This document shows, piece by piece, positions 49,207-59,099 of a stretch of DNA of 64,000 bases. The stretch's first letter is position 1. The number at the start of each line of letters is the position of its first letter. The position numbers were made by a program, and so were the translations under genes. Origin of the DNA: Stieleria maiorica (GTDB lineage: Bacteria; Planctomycetota; Planctomycetia; Pirellulales; Pirellulaceae); the NCBI RefSeq assembly GCF_008035925.1, contig NZ_CP036264.1, forward strand, positions 3,034,443-3,098,442. Reading direction: 5' to 3'. Below the pieces are notes generated by a model, which did no database searches, was not told the origin of the DNA, and saw only the letters and a list, made by a program, of their open reading frames with translations.

Positions 49207-52200
49207 ATGAAAACCTTGCCCGGTGCGTTTTTGTTGTTTTTTATCGTTTCGCCGATGCTGGCAGGCGCCGACGATGCCGCGCGATCCCAAGGGCTGTCGG
49301 CCGGTGCCGCATCAGTGGACATCTCACCGCGGACATTGCCGGCGATTCGTAACGGCGGGTTTTTGCAGGCGGTTTGGAATCGTGTTGACGATCCGCTTCA
49401 CGCCCGATGTTTGGTGCTGCGAGACGGCAACGAGACCGTCGCGATCGCGATCGTCGATTCCTGCATGATCCCCACCGACATCTGCGACGCCATCAAAGCG
49501 AAGGTGGCCGAAAGGATTGGTCTGGCGAAGAATCGCATCTTGATCAGTGCCACCCACACCCATTCGGCTCCGTCGGTGATGTCGTACTGTTTGGGCACCA
49601 GTCGCGATGAAGCGTACATCGATTTTTTTGTGCCGCAGGTCGCCCAGGCCATCGTGAAGGCGCACCAGAACATGCGACCGGCCAAAATCGGGTGGACGTC
49701 GGTCGATGCGGCCGAGCACACGAATTGCCGACGCTGGATCACGCGTAGCGATCGCATCCGAAACGATCCGTTCGGCGCATCGACGGTGCGGGCGATGATG
49801 CATCCGGGCTATCTGAATCCCGACTACGTCAGCCCCGCCGGTCCGATCGATCCACAGTTGTCGGTGCTGAGCGTCGTGGCGACCGACAACGACTCGCCGA
49901 TCTGTCTGATGGCCAACTATTCGATGCACTACTTCGGCAGCAGTTCGGGTTTTTCGGCGGACTACTTTGGCGAAGTGGCGCGCTCGCTGGAGGAAAAACT
50001 CAGTTCACCGGCCGACGCGGAGCGTCTCTTCGTCGGCATCATGTCGCAAGGAACCAGCGGCGACCTTCACTGGATGGACTATGCCCAGCCCCATCGACCG
50101 ATCAACCGGGCGGACTATGCGAAATCGATCGCTGAAAAAGTCATGGCGGCATACCTCGACATCCAGTATCGATCCGACTTGACGATCGCGATGGATGAAA
50201 CCCGGATGAAACTTCGTCGTCGCGTCCCCGATGCGGAGCGTCTGGCATGGGCCAGAACATTCAATGAGAAACGTGGTGATCGTCCGCCGAAAGATCGTCA
50301 GGAGGTTTATGCCCAGCAGGCCGAGTGGGTTGACCAGAACCGGGAAACCGAGGTCGTTCTGCAAGCCGTGCGGATCGGTGAGTTGGGGATCACGGCGCTG
50401 CCGAACGAAGTCTACGGCATCACGGGGCTGAAACTGAAGCAGCAAAGTCCGCTCTCCAGCACCTTTAACTTGGAACTCGCCAACGGAGCCGAAGGTTACA
50501 TCCCGCCGCCGGAGCAGCTTCGATTGGGCGGATACACGACTTGGCCGGCGCGGACGGCGGGATTGGAGGTTGAGGCAGAACCCAAGATCGTCGAGGGCGT
50601 GTTGTCGCTTCTGGAATCGGTCTCGGGAAAGAAACGCCGCCCCACGATCGATCCGCCCAACGCGTATTCTCGCGCGGTGGTTCAGACCCGGCCGACCGCG
50701 TATTGGCGGCTGGGGGATATCGTGGTCGATCGGGCAACCGACGCAATGGGCAGCCATCACGCGACCTACCAAGGTGGCGTGGCGTTGTACCTGCCAGGGC
50801 CTGATGCGAGTGGAATCGGCGCCGCGACCAACCGCAGCGTTTATTTTGCCGGCGGATCGCTGCACGCGAACATCGATTCGCTACCGGACGAATACAGCGT
50901 TTCGTTATGGTTCTGGAACGGATTGACCGGTGGGCAGGGGCAACCGCCGGGGACGCTCGTGTCGCGCGGAAGTGATGCTCCCCAGGACGTTTTGTCGATC
51001 GTCAATGATGAACATGGAATGTCCGTGCTGGCGTTCGTCGCGGGGGCCGAGCAACACGTCGCGTCGACTCCGCTTGCCACCAAAGCCTGGCATCATGTCA
51101 CGCTGGTCCGTGACGGGGATACGGTGAGGGTTTACTTGGACGGCAAGGGGAAACCTGAGCTGGAAGTCGAGTCGTCGGTGCTGACGGGGACGACGAAGGC
51201 GGAACTGGTCTTCGGACAATTCGATGGCAAGCTGGATGACGTCGCGGTGTTCGCGCGTCCGCTGTCGGCCGACGAATCAAGCGAACTGTATCGCACGTCG
51301 AACATGCAACCGCCGCAGCGTCCCCGGCGACCGGTCGTGCAAGGAGAAAAACCATCCGATGCCGATTCGCTGAAACGTTATGCCGACCAGGTGCGTGCTG
51401 CGAACCCGCTGGCGTATTGGCGGCTGCACGATGACAACCGCGACGCGGCCCACGACTTGGTGGGTGGAAACCATGGCCGCTATGAACCCAACGCCGGACC
51501 GCGTCAGCCAGGTTCCGCCACGCCTAACTTTTCCGGCGGCCGTGTGTTGGCGGGCGTTTCGAAACTGGACGATCAATACAGCGTCGAATTCTGGTTCCGC
51601 AACGAGATGCCCATCACCAGCCGACCGGTCACCGGATATCTGCTGACCCGCGGTGTCGACGGAGCGGGCGGTGCTCCCGGTGACAACCTTGGTATCGGCG
51701 GGACCTATTCTGCGACCGGCCGCTTGTTGGTCTTCAACGGAAATGAACGCAGCGAACTTGTCAGCGGACGGACGTTGCTGGTCCCCGGCAGTTGGAACCA
51801 TGTGGTCTTGTCACGTGATGGGGAAAAGGTGAGGGTCTTCCTGAACGGAGAACTAGAAATCGACGGCCAATTGCCGAAGACCTATCCGCCGGGCTGTGCC
51901 GAATTTCAAATCGGTGGCCGCAACGACAATTTTGCCAACTTTCAAGGCATGATCGAGGAAGTGGCGGTCTACGATCGGCCGCTCTCGCGTGAAGAAGCCC
52001 ACTCGCATTTCGTCACCGCCGGCGTCAAACCGACCACCGCTGTGGCTGCCTCGATACCCGACCAAGCGGCGGCGGAACCGACGCCAACCGACGCAGACGA
52101 TTCGCTGGAACGCATTCATGTTCGCGAAGGATACGAGGTTCAATTGGTCGCCAGCGAGCCGCAATTGAATGACCCCGTTGCGATCGATTGGGGGCTCGAT

Positions 52201-54984
52201 GGAAAACTGTGGGTGGTGGAAATGGCCGACTATCCGCTGGGCATGGACGGTCAAGGCAAGCCGGGCGGTCGGATTCGCATGTTGGAAGATCGCGATGCCG
52301 ATGGACGCTACGAAACATCCACGTTGTTTGCCGACGGGCTGAGTTTTCCTAACGGAATCCTGGTCTGGGGCGACGGCGTATTGGTGACGGCCGCGCCCCA
52401 GATTCTTTATTTGGAAGATAGCAACGGAGATGGCAAAGCCGACGTTCGCCGTCCGCTGTTGAATGGGTTCTTGGAAGGCAACCAACAATTGCGAGTGAAC
52501 GGTTTGCGTTGGGGGCTGGACAACTGGGTTCACTGCGCCAGCGGCAGCCATCATTCGGGGTACGGCAAAGGCAACCAGATCACGTCGGCGATGACGGGCA
52601 AAAGTTATCAAGTCGGAAGCCGCGATTTCCGCTTTCGCCCCGACACCGGGGAAGTCGATCCACAGAGCGGGCCGTCACAGTATGGACGCAACCGAGACGA
52701 CTGGGGCAATTGGTTCGGTGTGCAGAACAGTCGTCCGCTTTGGCACTATGTCTTGGCCGACGAAGACATCCGCCGCAATCCGCACTTCGCGCCGCCGGAT
52801 CCGAAACATCAAGTCGTCACGCCGGTCAATCCGCCGGTGTTCCCCGCAGCGCAACTGCAGAAACGGTTTCACAGCTTCAACCAATCCGGCAGATTTACGT
52901 CGGCCTGTTCGGCGATGGTTTATCGGGATGACTTGTTGTTTTCCATTCGCGACGACGAACAACACGCATTTACCTGTGAACCGTTTCACAACCTGGTCCA
53001 ACACAACATCATTTTCGACGATGGGGTCAGCTTTGGTTTCCGCCGTGATCCGGCCGAAGATGTCGTAGATTTTTTTGCCAGTGAAGACCGCTGGTGTCGG
53101 CCGGTGATGGTGCGTACCGGCCCCGACGGCGCGTTGTGGGTTGTCGATATGTACCGCTACATGATCGAACATCCCCAATGGCTGCCGCAAAACGGCAAAG
53201 ATGAACTGCGCCCGTATTATCGGCTGGGCGAAAATTTTGGGCGAATCTATCGGGTGGTTCCGGCCGGTGAGAATCCGAAACTGCCGAGGATCGAAGAGAC
53301 GACCGAGCGACTGCTGACCGCCATGACCAGCCCCAACGGTTGGCAGCGAGACGCGGCGCAGCGTGAATTGGTTCGCAGCGGGAACCGGGCGGCGGTTTCC
53401 ATTTTGGAATCGATGGCAACCATGGATCCAAGCCCACGAACGCGGCTACAGGCCCTGTGCACATTGAACGGACTGCAGCAACTGAACGCAGACGTCTTGC
53501 AGTCGGCTCTGCGCGATCCGCACGCGGGCGTCCGCCGCCAAGCCGTGCGGCTGGCAGCACAGCATCGCATTGATGTCGCCCCGCTCGTCTCCCTTGTTGA
53601 CGACAAAGACGCCAAGGTGCGACTACAGCTAGCGGCGACGCTTGGAGAATACGATGATCCCCGGGCGGCCGCGGCACTGGTTGCTCTGGCAAGCCATCCC
53701 GCAGCGGAATCGTACCTGATTGCCAACGTGATGGGTTCATTGAGCCAGCGGAACATCGCCGACGTGCTCGGTGAGTTTCTGACGCGGACGGAATTTGCTG
53801 CCGCCCCGTCGACCGCGGAACGTACGCTGCAGCCCATCTTGTTCGCGCAGGTCGCTGCGTTGGGGGATGCCCGGGCGATCGGTCTGGTCACGGCCAGACT
53901 GTGCGATGGCACGGATGAATCGCTCACGCCGTGGCAAATCTCGGGTCTGGCGGATCTGCTGGACGGACTGGGCAAGCGTCGTTTTCCGATCGCGCAGCTC
54001 TCTGATCAGCATCAACATGCCATTGATCAAACGATCCGGCAGGCGCGGCGTGTGCTCTCCGATGGCCCGCAAAGTTTGACTCCTTCGGCCGCCGCGTCGT
54101 TGCGGCTGTTGTTGCGACAGCAGGAATCTTTCGACGATGATTTGCAACGTCTTTCCGATTTGTTGATTCCACAATCGACCGTCGAGTTGCAGCTTGCAGT
54201 GGTCGATCAATTGGCAAGTCCGCCCCGTGTGTACGACGTAGATGAAGGGTCTGAGAAGGACGTCGAACGACAGTCAAATGACCGCTTGTCAAAGGTTGCG
54301 GACGCATTGCTGGGCGGTTGGTCGTCGTTTGGCCCGGCGGTCCGCTCCCGTGTGCTTGATGTCCTGGCTGGTCGCGAGGTGTGGAGTACGGCGTTGTTGG
54401 CGGAGGTGCGTTCGCAACAAATCTCCGCGGGGGAAATCGATCCGGCGATTCGTGAACGGCTGTTGGCGACCAAAGACAAAGCCCTGCGAGCGAGTTGGAC
54501 CGAAATGTTTGCTTCGTCGACGACTCCGGATCGCAAGCAAGTGATCGAAGACTACCAATCTGCGTTGACGCTGACCGGCGATGCCGACCGGGGCCGAAAG
54601 CTGTTCGCCAAGAGCTGCGCGGCCTGTCACCGGCTGGGGCAAGTCGGGCATGACGTCGGCCCCAACCTGGCATCGATTACCGACAAACGACCGCATGTGC
54701 TGTTGGCGAACATCCTGGACCCGAGTGCCGCGGTCGAGGCACGCTATTTGACGTACATCGTGTTGACCGAAGACGGTCGCGTCCGCAACGGGTTGTTGGG
54801 GACGGAGACCGGCAGCAGTATCACGCTGCTATCCAACGAAGGGAAACGGGAAACGGTGCTGCGGTCGGAGATCGAGGAACTGCGGGCGTCGGGGAAATCG
54901 TTGATGCCCGATGGATTGGAAAAGGAGCTATCACCGCAAGACGTTGCCGACCTGATCGCCTTGTTGCGGTCGGAGGGCAAGTAG
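49207..54984 (+). CDS. Multidomain exported protein: ceramidase-like, two LamG, PVC dehydrogenase, HEAT, cytochrome c
   Basis: 1,925 residues with a signal peptide (MKTLPGAFLLFFIVSPMLAG). Domains by position: neutral ceramidase-like (about 30-430, with ISATHTHSAPS); two LamG domains (about 480-695 and 730-930, each with YWRL starts and VYLDGK or VFLNGE); Pirellula-type membrane-bound dehydrogenase propeller (960-1350, HVREGYEVQLVASEPQ, SNGDGKADV); HEAT repeats (about 1360-1660); C-terminal cytochrome c (CAACH near 1803) with the DGLEKELSPQDVADLIAL tail. The last three are a standard planctomycete unit; the added ceramidase and LamG part is unusual. It may bind and oxidise a lipid or glycan outside the cell. 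Confidence 0.85.
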   Translation: MKTLPGAFLLFFIVSPMLAGADDAARSQGLSAGAASVDISPRTLPAIRNGGFLQAVWNRVDDPLHARCLVLRDGNETVAIAIVDSCMIPTDICDAIKAKVAERIGLAKNRILISATHTHSAPSVMSYCLGTSRDEAYIDFFVPQVAQAIVKAHQNMRPAKIGWTSVDAAEHTNCRRWITRSDRIRNDPFGASTVRAMMHPGYLNPDYVSPAGPIDPQLSVLSVVATDNDSPICLMANYSMHYFGSSSGFSADYFGEVARSLEEKLSSPADAERLFVGIMSQGTSGDLHWMDYAQPHRPINRADYAKSIAEKVMAAYLDIQYRSDLTIAMDETRMKLRRRVPDAERLAWARTFNEKRGDRPPKDRQEVYAQQAEWVDQNRETEVVLQAVRIGELGITALPNEVYGITGLKLKQQSPLSSTFNLELANGAEGYIPPPEQLRLGGYTTWPARTAGLEVEAEPKIVEGVLSLLESVSGKKRRPTIDPPNAYSRAVVQTRPTAYWRLGDIVVDRATDAMGSHHATYQGGVALYLPGPDASGIGAATNRSVYFAGGSLHANIDSLPDEYSVSLWFWNGLTGGQGQPPGTLVSRGSDAPQDVLSIVNDEHGMSVLAFVAGAEQHVASTPLATKAWHHVTLVRDGDTVRVYLDGKGKPELEVESSVLTGTTKAELVFGQFDGKLDDVAVFARPLSADESSELYRTSNMQPPQRPRRPVVQGEKPSDADSLKRYADQVRAANPLAYWRLHDDNRDAAHDLVGGNHGRYEPNAGPRQPGSATPNFSGGRVLAGVSKLDDQYSVEFWFRNEMPITSRPVTGYLLTRGVDGAGGAPGDNLGIGGTYSATGRLLVFNGNERSELVSGRTLLVPGSWNHVVLSRDGEKVRVFLNGELEIDGQLPKTYPPGCAEFQIGGRNDNFANFQGMIEEVAVYDRPLSREEAHSHFVTAGVKPTTAVAASIPDQAAAEPTPTDADDSLERIHVREGYEVQLVASEPQLNDPVAIDWGLDGKLWVVEMADYPLGMDGQGKPGGRIRMLEDRDADGRYETSTLFADGLSFPNGILVWGDGVLVTAAPQILYLEDSNGDGKADVRRPLLNGFLEGNQQLRVNGLRWGLDNWVHCASGSHHSGYGKGNQITSAMTGKSYQVGSRDFRFRPDTGEVDPQSGPSQYGRNRDDWGNWFGVQNSRPLWHYVLADEDIRRNPHFAPPDPKHQVVTPVNPPVFPAAQLQKRFHSFNQSGRFTSACSAMVYRDDLLFSIRDDEQHAFTCEPFHNLVQHNIIFDDGVSFGFRRDPAEDVVDFFASEDRWCRPVMVRTGPDGALWVVDMYRYMIEHPQWLPQNGKDELRPYYRLGENFGRIYRVVPAGENPKLPRIEETTERLLTAMTSPNGWQRDAAQRELVRSGNRAAVSILESMATMDPSPRTRLQALCTLNGLQQLNADVLQSALRDPHAGVRRQAVRLAAQHRIDVAPLVSLVDDKDAKVRLQLAATLGEYDDPRAAAALVALASHPAAESYLIANVMGSLSQRNIADVLGEFLTRTEFAAAPSTAERTLQPILFAQVAALGDARAIGLVTARLCDGTDESLTPWQISGLADLLDGLGKRRFPIAQLSDQHQHAIDQTIRQARRVLSDGPQSLTPSAAASLRLLLRQQESFDDDLQRLSDLLIPQSTVELQLAVVDQLASPPRVYDVDEGSEKDVERQSNDRLSKVADALLGGWSSFGPAVRSRVLDVLAGREVWSTALLAEVRSQQISAGEIDPAIRERLLATKDKALRASWTEMFASSTTPDRKQVIEDYQSALTLTGDADRGRKLFAKSCAACHRLGQVGHDVGPNLASITDKRPHVLLANILDPSAAVEARYLTYIVLTEDGRVRNGLLGTETGSSITLLSNEGKRETVLRSEIEELRASGKSLMPDGLEKELSPQDVADLIALLRSEGK

Positions 54985-55015
54985 CTGTCTAGCGTAGGAC
55001 CATCGCGTTTCGAGT

Positions 55016-55143
55016 GTACGATGGCCCTTCCGGGCCGTCGTCTCTCGCTGCGATGCAGCGAGGGGGAATCGCCTAAAGGCTAGACACCAACGTGCGCTGG
55101 AGTGCGTCGCTGCGCCGCGTACGATGGCCCTTCCGGGCCGTCG
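55016..55143 (+). repeat. Dispersed repeats downstream of the giant gene
   Basis: The 58-bp relative of 48,937-48,995 sits at 55,044-55,101. It is flanked by two identical copies of a 25-bp segment containing ATGGCCCTTCCGGGCCGTCG (55,016-55,040 and 55,119-55,143), itself a small palindrome. Probably the remains of a mobile or REP-like element. Confidence 0.75.
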
Positions 55144-55258
55144 CCCGTGGGGCTCGGTGCGACGACCTAGAAAGGACGTCGTACCCCCCCTTCCGCCGAC
55201 CACTTGATGCTTGATCGGTCAGTTCATTTCCTGTGGGTTCCTGCCCTCGTTTCGCAAA

Positions 55259-55297
55259 CAAAAAAAGCCGGCTTTGCGTTTGAATCGCAAAGCCGGC
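55259..55297 (-). terminator. Strong terminator of the 217-codon gene
   Basis: A perfect 12-bp stem GCCGGCTTTGCG with a 7-base loop, followed on the minus strand by seven T. It ends about 35 bp after the stop of the gene starting at 55,986. Confidence 0.9.
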
Positions 55298-55332
55298 GTT
55301 GTCGATTGAAGCGGAACCCTTGGTGAATCAGG

Positions 55333-55986
55333 CTACAGTGCCGGTGTGGTGTACGGTTCGACGTCGCCCACCATGTGGAAGTGGTTGTGGTCGATGTAGA
55401 CGACTTCGACGGCTTCGCGATCGTGCAGGGTGTGCGGCACGGGATAGCCGATCGTGGTCTTCTCTTCGAAGTAGATCGTGCACTTGTAGTGTGCGTGGTG
55501 CAGTTGGGCCGGTCCGATCAGCGGATAGAACCGCGGCGGATCGACGTAGTCGGCGATCTTCTCTTTGATGATCCGCACGTCGTTGCGTTGCTTTTCGTAC
55601 AACAGCGGGATACCGCCTTGGACGGGGCGAGCGCTTTCGAGGGCGTGCATCACTTCGTCGTCGCTGGGCGGATCCAAAGCGACCGGGGCGCCACCGGAGG
55701 TGGTCGGGCCCAGGATCGGAACTCGGTCGTAGCGTTCTTTCTTCCAGAAATCCTCTTCAGCCTTGTGCTGGTAGTACGGGCTGACGGGGATCGGGAATCC
55801 TAGGAATCCCAGGTTGTAGTTCGTGCCGACGCCCCAGCATCCGGTCGTTCCGATGGCAACGCAGGCCATCGTCACGAAGCTGACTTTGCGTGCGAGAGAC
55901 GAAAGGGCACTCGCACCTTTCATGGCCGAATCCAGACGCTCTGCCTGGGCGGCGTTGTTTGATTGACTGTCCGTCGTGTTGGTCAT
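55333..55986 (-). CDS. Putative lipoprotein of unknown function
   Basis: 217 residues. The N-terminal polar stretch of about 35 residues precedes a hydrophobic segment ending in IGTTGC, a lipobox-like site (Cys near residue 50). The mature part is rich in Pro, Tyr and His (HHAHYKCTIYF, YIDHNHFHMVG), conserved-looking and of a type common in planctomycetes. It may begin at an internal Met near residue 22. Strong terminator downstream; unknown function. Confidence 0.7.
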   Translation of the reverse strand: MTNTTDSQSNNAAQAERLDSAMKGASALSSLARKVSFVTMACVAIGTTGCWGVGTNYNLGFLGFPIPVSPYYQHKAEEDFWKKERYDRVPILGPTTSGGAPVALDPPSDDEVMHALESARPVQGGIPLLYEKQRNDVRIIKEKIADYVDPPRFYPLIGPAQLHHAHYKCTIYFEEKTTIGYPVPHTLHDREAVEVVYIDHNHFHMVGDVEPYTTPAL

Positions 55987-56517
55987 CCGAGCAACCTTCC
56001 CTGGTGTTCGATAACGAGACCGCGCGTTCTAGCGCGATTGGGTTCCGCTTGTACAGACAGTTATCGTGTGAACTTATGCGGATCTTGCGGGTAAATCAGG
56101 AGTTTTACCGATTCCGTGGCCGGCGTGCAGTTTCACGGACGCAATGTTGCACGGCCAGCGGCCGCCAAGCTTTCACAAAACCCTCCCTGGCAGAGGGAAT
56201 GCGGTTATTAGGTCGTTGATCGTCAACGGTTTCCATTGTTTTTCCCGGCCGCCCGGAACCACAGGAGGTCAAAACCCACGGATGGCAGGGCGAACCCACG
56301 GATCCCCGACCGCATCCCATCCGTGGGTTCGCGCTGCCATCCGTGGGCTTTCTCGATTCCCTCAGACCTCCACCCCAAAATGCGTGACCGCAAAGAAAAA
56401 CCTTCCTGCATGAGAGGGCGTCTCCTTCACTTGACGCGTCACGGCTGCATTTGATCTCGTTCCAAGAGCGATGGCAGGCTGGAAGCCCATCCCACTGCAG
56501 CATGTTCGATAAACCAT
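55987..56517. other. Intergenic region with palindromic repeat
   Basis: Contains the 73-bp palindromic repeat at 56,275-56,347 and otherwise no supported gene. The promoter for the 217-codon gene should lie near 56,000-56,100. Confidence 0.4.
56275..56347 (+). repeat. 73-bp imperfect palindrome, copy A
   Basis: Both arms are built from CCCACGGATGGCAG and CGAACCCACGGAT, repeated in reverse on the right. It can fold into a long hairpin. The second copy is at 59,027-59,099 in the opposite orientation, judged from matching flanks on one side. Confidence 0.85.
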
Positions 56518-56554
56518 AAAAAAAGCCGCGAGGAACTGTCTTGTTCCCCGCGGC
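56518..56554 (-). terminator. Terminator of the BON protein gene
   Basis: GCCGCG, a mismatch, then GGAAC pair with GTTCC and CGCGGC around a 6-base loop; on the minus strand seven T follow. About 50 bp after the stop of the BON gene. Confidence 0.85.
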
Positions 56555-56605
56555 AGCGATTTCCAGAACTGTGGCTGGAGTCTCTGTCCATCGACCGATT
56601 TCGCC

Positions 56606-57760
56606 TTAGCGATCGGTGAAGTCCAGGAACCACCATCCATCGTCCCATTCCAGTGACACCTTACGCCATCCCAGCGGGACTTGCGGGTAGGGATAGAAGG
56701 GGCCGATGTAAGGCCATGCCGAAGGGCTGTACTGTTGAGGGTAAGTCAACGCAGCGTAGTTCGGGTAAGATGCGTAGCCTGGCCAAGCGTAGTTGGGCAG
56801 GTTGGGAGCGTCGTAGCGAGGTGCTCCGACACCCATGCCGTGATTCATGGCGACCGGGGTGCCTTGCATCGGCATGCCCATGGCGGGGGCGCCCATCACG
56901 GGTGCCGAGGTTTGTGCCATCGGAACCGGTTGGTTCGTCTGGTACGGTGCGGCCATGGCGGGAACTTGGTTCCCGTTGACCGGTGCCATCCGGTTGCTGG
57001 CCAATTGGGCCGGGATGCCGGTGTTTTGGCTGAGTGCCGGTGCGGGCTGGCCGATCACGGTGATCGCTTGGTCAATCCCTTGAACGCCGGGGGCGGATTC
57101 AGCAATGCTGATGATCCGCTGGCGTTGTTCGGCCGAACGGGCGCGGCCTTCGATCGAGACGATCCCGTCCAGGCATTTGACGTCGACGCCAAATCCTTTC
57201 AGTCGGCCATCTTTTTGGGCTGCACCGAGAGCTTGCACGACGCCGGCGACGACTTGTTGGTCGCTCAATCCGGCGGGGGCTGCCAATTCAACTGCAGCGG
57301 TCGGTTGAACTTGGCCCGGAGCGATCTCCAACGCGGCGACGCGCTGGGGAGCTTTGGCGGTCAGTTCATCGGTCTGCAGCAGGTCGGTCGTCAGCATGTT
57401 GCGGAGCGACTGGTCGCTGTCGGCGACCGCCGGCTCGGCGGGCTGTGACGCTGCGGCGACTTCGGGCGTGGAATCCGCCTTGACCGCGACTTCGTCGACG
57501 ACCTTGGTGATTCCTTCAACGCCTTCGGCCGCTGCAAGGACAAGCTGTTTTTGTTCGTTCTCGCTGACACTGCCGCGGAACAGGACGACGCCCTGATCCA
57601 CTTTCATGTCAAGCGTAAAGTCTTTGAGGGCACCGGAGTCACGGTTGCCTTTCAAACGGGTCATGATTTCTTCGGCGATCTCTCTGTCGCCGCCAAAGGC
57701 CGAACCTGGGCCCAACGCGGTGATCGCAGCGATCGCCAATCCGAGATACTTTCGTCGCAT
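56606..57760 (-). CDS. Exported protein with two BON domains
   Basis: 384 residues with a signal peptide (MRRKYLGLAIAAITALGPGSAFG). BON domains at about 25-92 (DFTLDMKVDQGVVLFRGSVS) and 165-240 (GFGVDVKCLDGIVSIEGRA); these bind phospholipids or mediate envelope association. A long Pro/Met/Ala/Gln-rich linker (250-330), a Tyr/Pro-rich part and a conserved C-terminal WRKVSLEWDDGWWFLDF follow. Such envelope proteins occur in planctomycetes. It has its own terminator. Confidence 0.8.
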   Translation of the reverse strand: MRRKYLGLAIAAITALGPGSAFGGDREIAEEIMTRLKGNRDSGALKDFTLDMKVDQGVVLFRGSVSENEQKQLVLAAAEGVEGITKVVDEVAVKADSTPEVAAASQPAEPAVADSDQSLRNMLTTDLLQTDELTAKAPQRVAALEIAPGQVQPTAAVELAAPAGLSDQQVVAGVVQALGAAQKDGRLKGFGVDVKCLDGIVSIEGRARSAEQRQRIISIAESAPGVQGIDQAITVIGQPAPALSQNTGIPAQLASNRMAPVNGNQVPAMAAPYQTNQPVPMAQTSAPVMGAPAMGMPMQGTPVAMNHGMGVGAPRYDAPNLPNYAWPGYASYPNYAALTYPQQYSPSAWPYIGPFYPYPQVPLGWRKVSLEWDDGWWFLDFTDR

Positions 57761-57976
57761 GGGAAATGCCTCCTACAGTTCCAAATCGCTCCGGCCGGTG
57801 ACGTTCTCAAGAGCCGCCCGCGACGTTCGCGGGACTCTCCATCACGGGTGGCACAACGCCTACGGAAAATCCGTGTCGGACCGGTGTTGCTGTAGATTTC
57901 GGCGCATCCACCTGCTAGCAGGTAGGTTTTTTCGGATTTTGCCGTCGAATCAAGCGTGCGAAGCCGTAAAGATTAC

Positions 57977-58792
57977 CTAGCTTGCCGCAGAGGCCACCGA
58001 ATCGATCGCCGCTCGCAATTCGGCCACGAATTTGGCCACCGCGTCGGCCGCATCCACCGCTTCGGGATGTTCGGCAATCCGCCGCACGACCGCCGATCCG
58101 ACGATCAGCCCGTCGGCCACCGGCGCCAATTTGGCGGCGATGTCCGCGCCGCTGATTCCGAACCCGATGCAAATCGGCAATTCCGTCTGTCCCCGCAACC
58201 AACGGACACTCTCCAGCAGATCGGCGGGCAATTCGTTGCGCTCACCCGTGATGCCGGTCACCGAGACGTAGTACAGAAACCCCGAGGACGAATTCGCGAT
58301 CTGGACCTGCCGCTCGCGAGGCGTGGTGGGGGTGACCAGTTGGATCAGGCTGAAATCTTCGTCGCGACAGATCTTGGACAACTCGTCAGCCTCTTCGACC
58401 AACAGGTCCGGCACGATCGCCCCGGCGTATCCGGCCGCCTTGGCCCGCCGGACGTATTCCTGCAGCCCGACCCGATAGATGATCGCATAGCTGACCATCG
58501 TCACCAGCGGCATTCCCAGCCCCGCGGCCTTGTCCTGTCCCAGCTGGAACGCCTGTTGAAGCCGAAATCCGTGGTCGAGCGCGCGTTGATAGGAGGCTTG
58601 AATCACCGGGCCGTCGGCAACCGGGTCGCTGTAGGGGATGCCGATTTCAGCCAGATCCGCCCCCGCAGCGGCCAACCGCTCCAGAATCACGCCCGTCGCC
58701 TCGATATTCGGATCGCCCGCGGTGATGAACGGCATCAACGCCTTGCGCTGTTCAGACTTCAATCGGGCAAACAAATCGTCGATGGCAGACAT
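57977..58792 (-). CDS. trpA: Tryptophan synthase alpha subunit
   Basis: 271 residues, the normal length. Catalytic Glu49 (AEIGIPYSDP) and Asp60 (VADGPVIQ) are at their usual numbering, and PFITAGDPN and GFGISGADIAAKL with GSAVV match the phosphate-binding strands. It cleaves indole-3-glycerol phosphate to indole and passes it to TrpB. trpB is not next to it in this window. Start ATG at 58792. Confidence 0.95.
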   Translation of the reverse strand: MSAIDDLFARLKSEQRKALMPFITAGDPNIEATGVILERLAAAGADLAEIGIPYSDPVADGPVIQASYQRALDHGFRLQQAFQLGQDKAAGLGMPLVTMVSYAIIYRVGLQEYVRRAKAAGYAGAIVPDLLVEEADELSKICRDEDFSLIQLVTPTTPRERQVQIANSSSGFLYYVSVTGITGERNELPADLLESVRWLRGQTELPICIGFGISGADIAAKLAPVADGLIVGSAVVRRIAEHPEAVDAADAVAKFVAELRAAIDSVASAAS

Positions 58793-59026
58793 GGGCTGGC
58801 GTCAACCGTTTTGATGGGAAAAGGGGAGGCGGCAATGGGAACGCGAAAGCGTACTCCAAACCAGGGGCTTCGTTTAGACCCCCAGGAATTGGAGTGCCGG
58901 GCCGTCGCTACGCTCGCCAGCGCGTGGAACGAGGTACTGGATGCGGGCGTGAGGCGGAGCCTCATAGACAGGGTGTTCCAAGGCGGAGCCCGGGAACAAG
59001 GGTGGGGTTAGGGGGAATCGAACGAG

Positions 59027-59099
59027 CCCACGGATGGCAGCGCGAACCCACGGATCCCTGACCGCATCACATCCGTGGGTTCGCGCTGCCATCCGTGGG
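59027..59099 (-). repeat. 73-bp imperfect palindrome, copy B
   Basis: Same arms as 56,275-56,347. It overlaps the last 33 bases, including the stop codon, of the glucose-6-phosphate isomerase-like gene, so the C-terminal residues PTDGSANPRM come from the repeat. GC-rich remnants of other dispersed repeats lie at 58,900-59,000. Confidence 0.85.
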
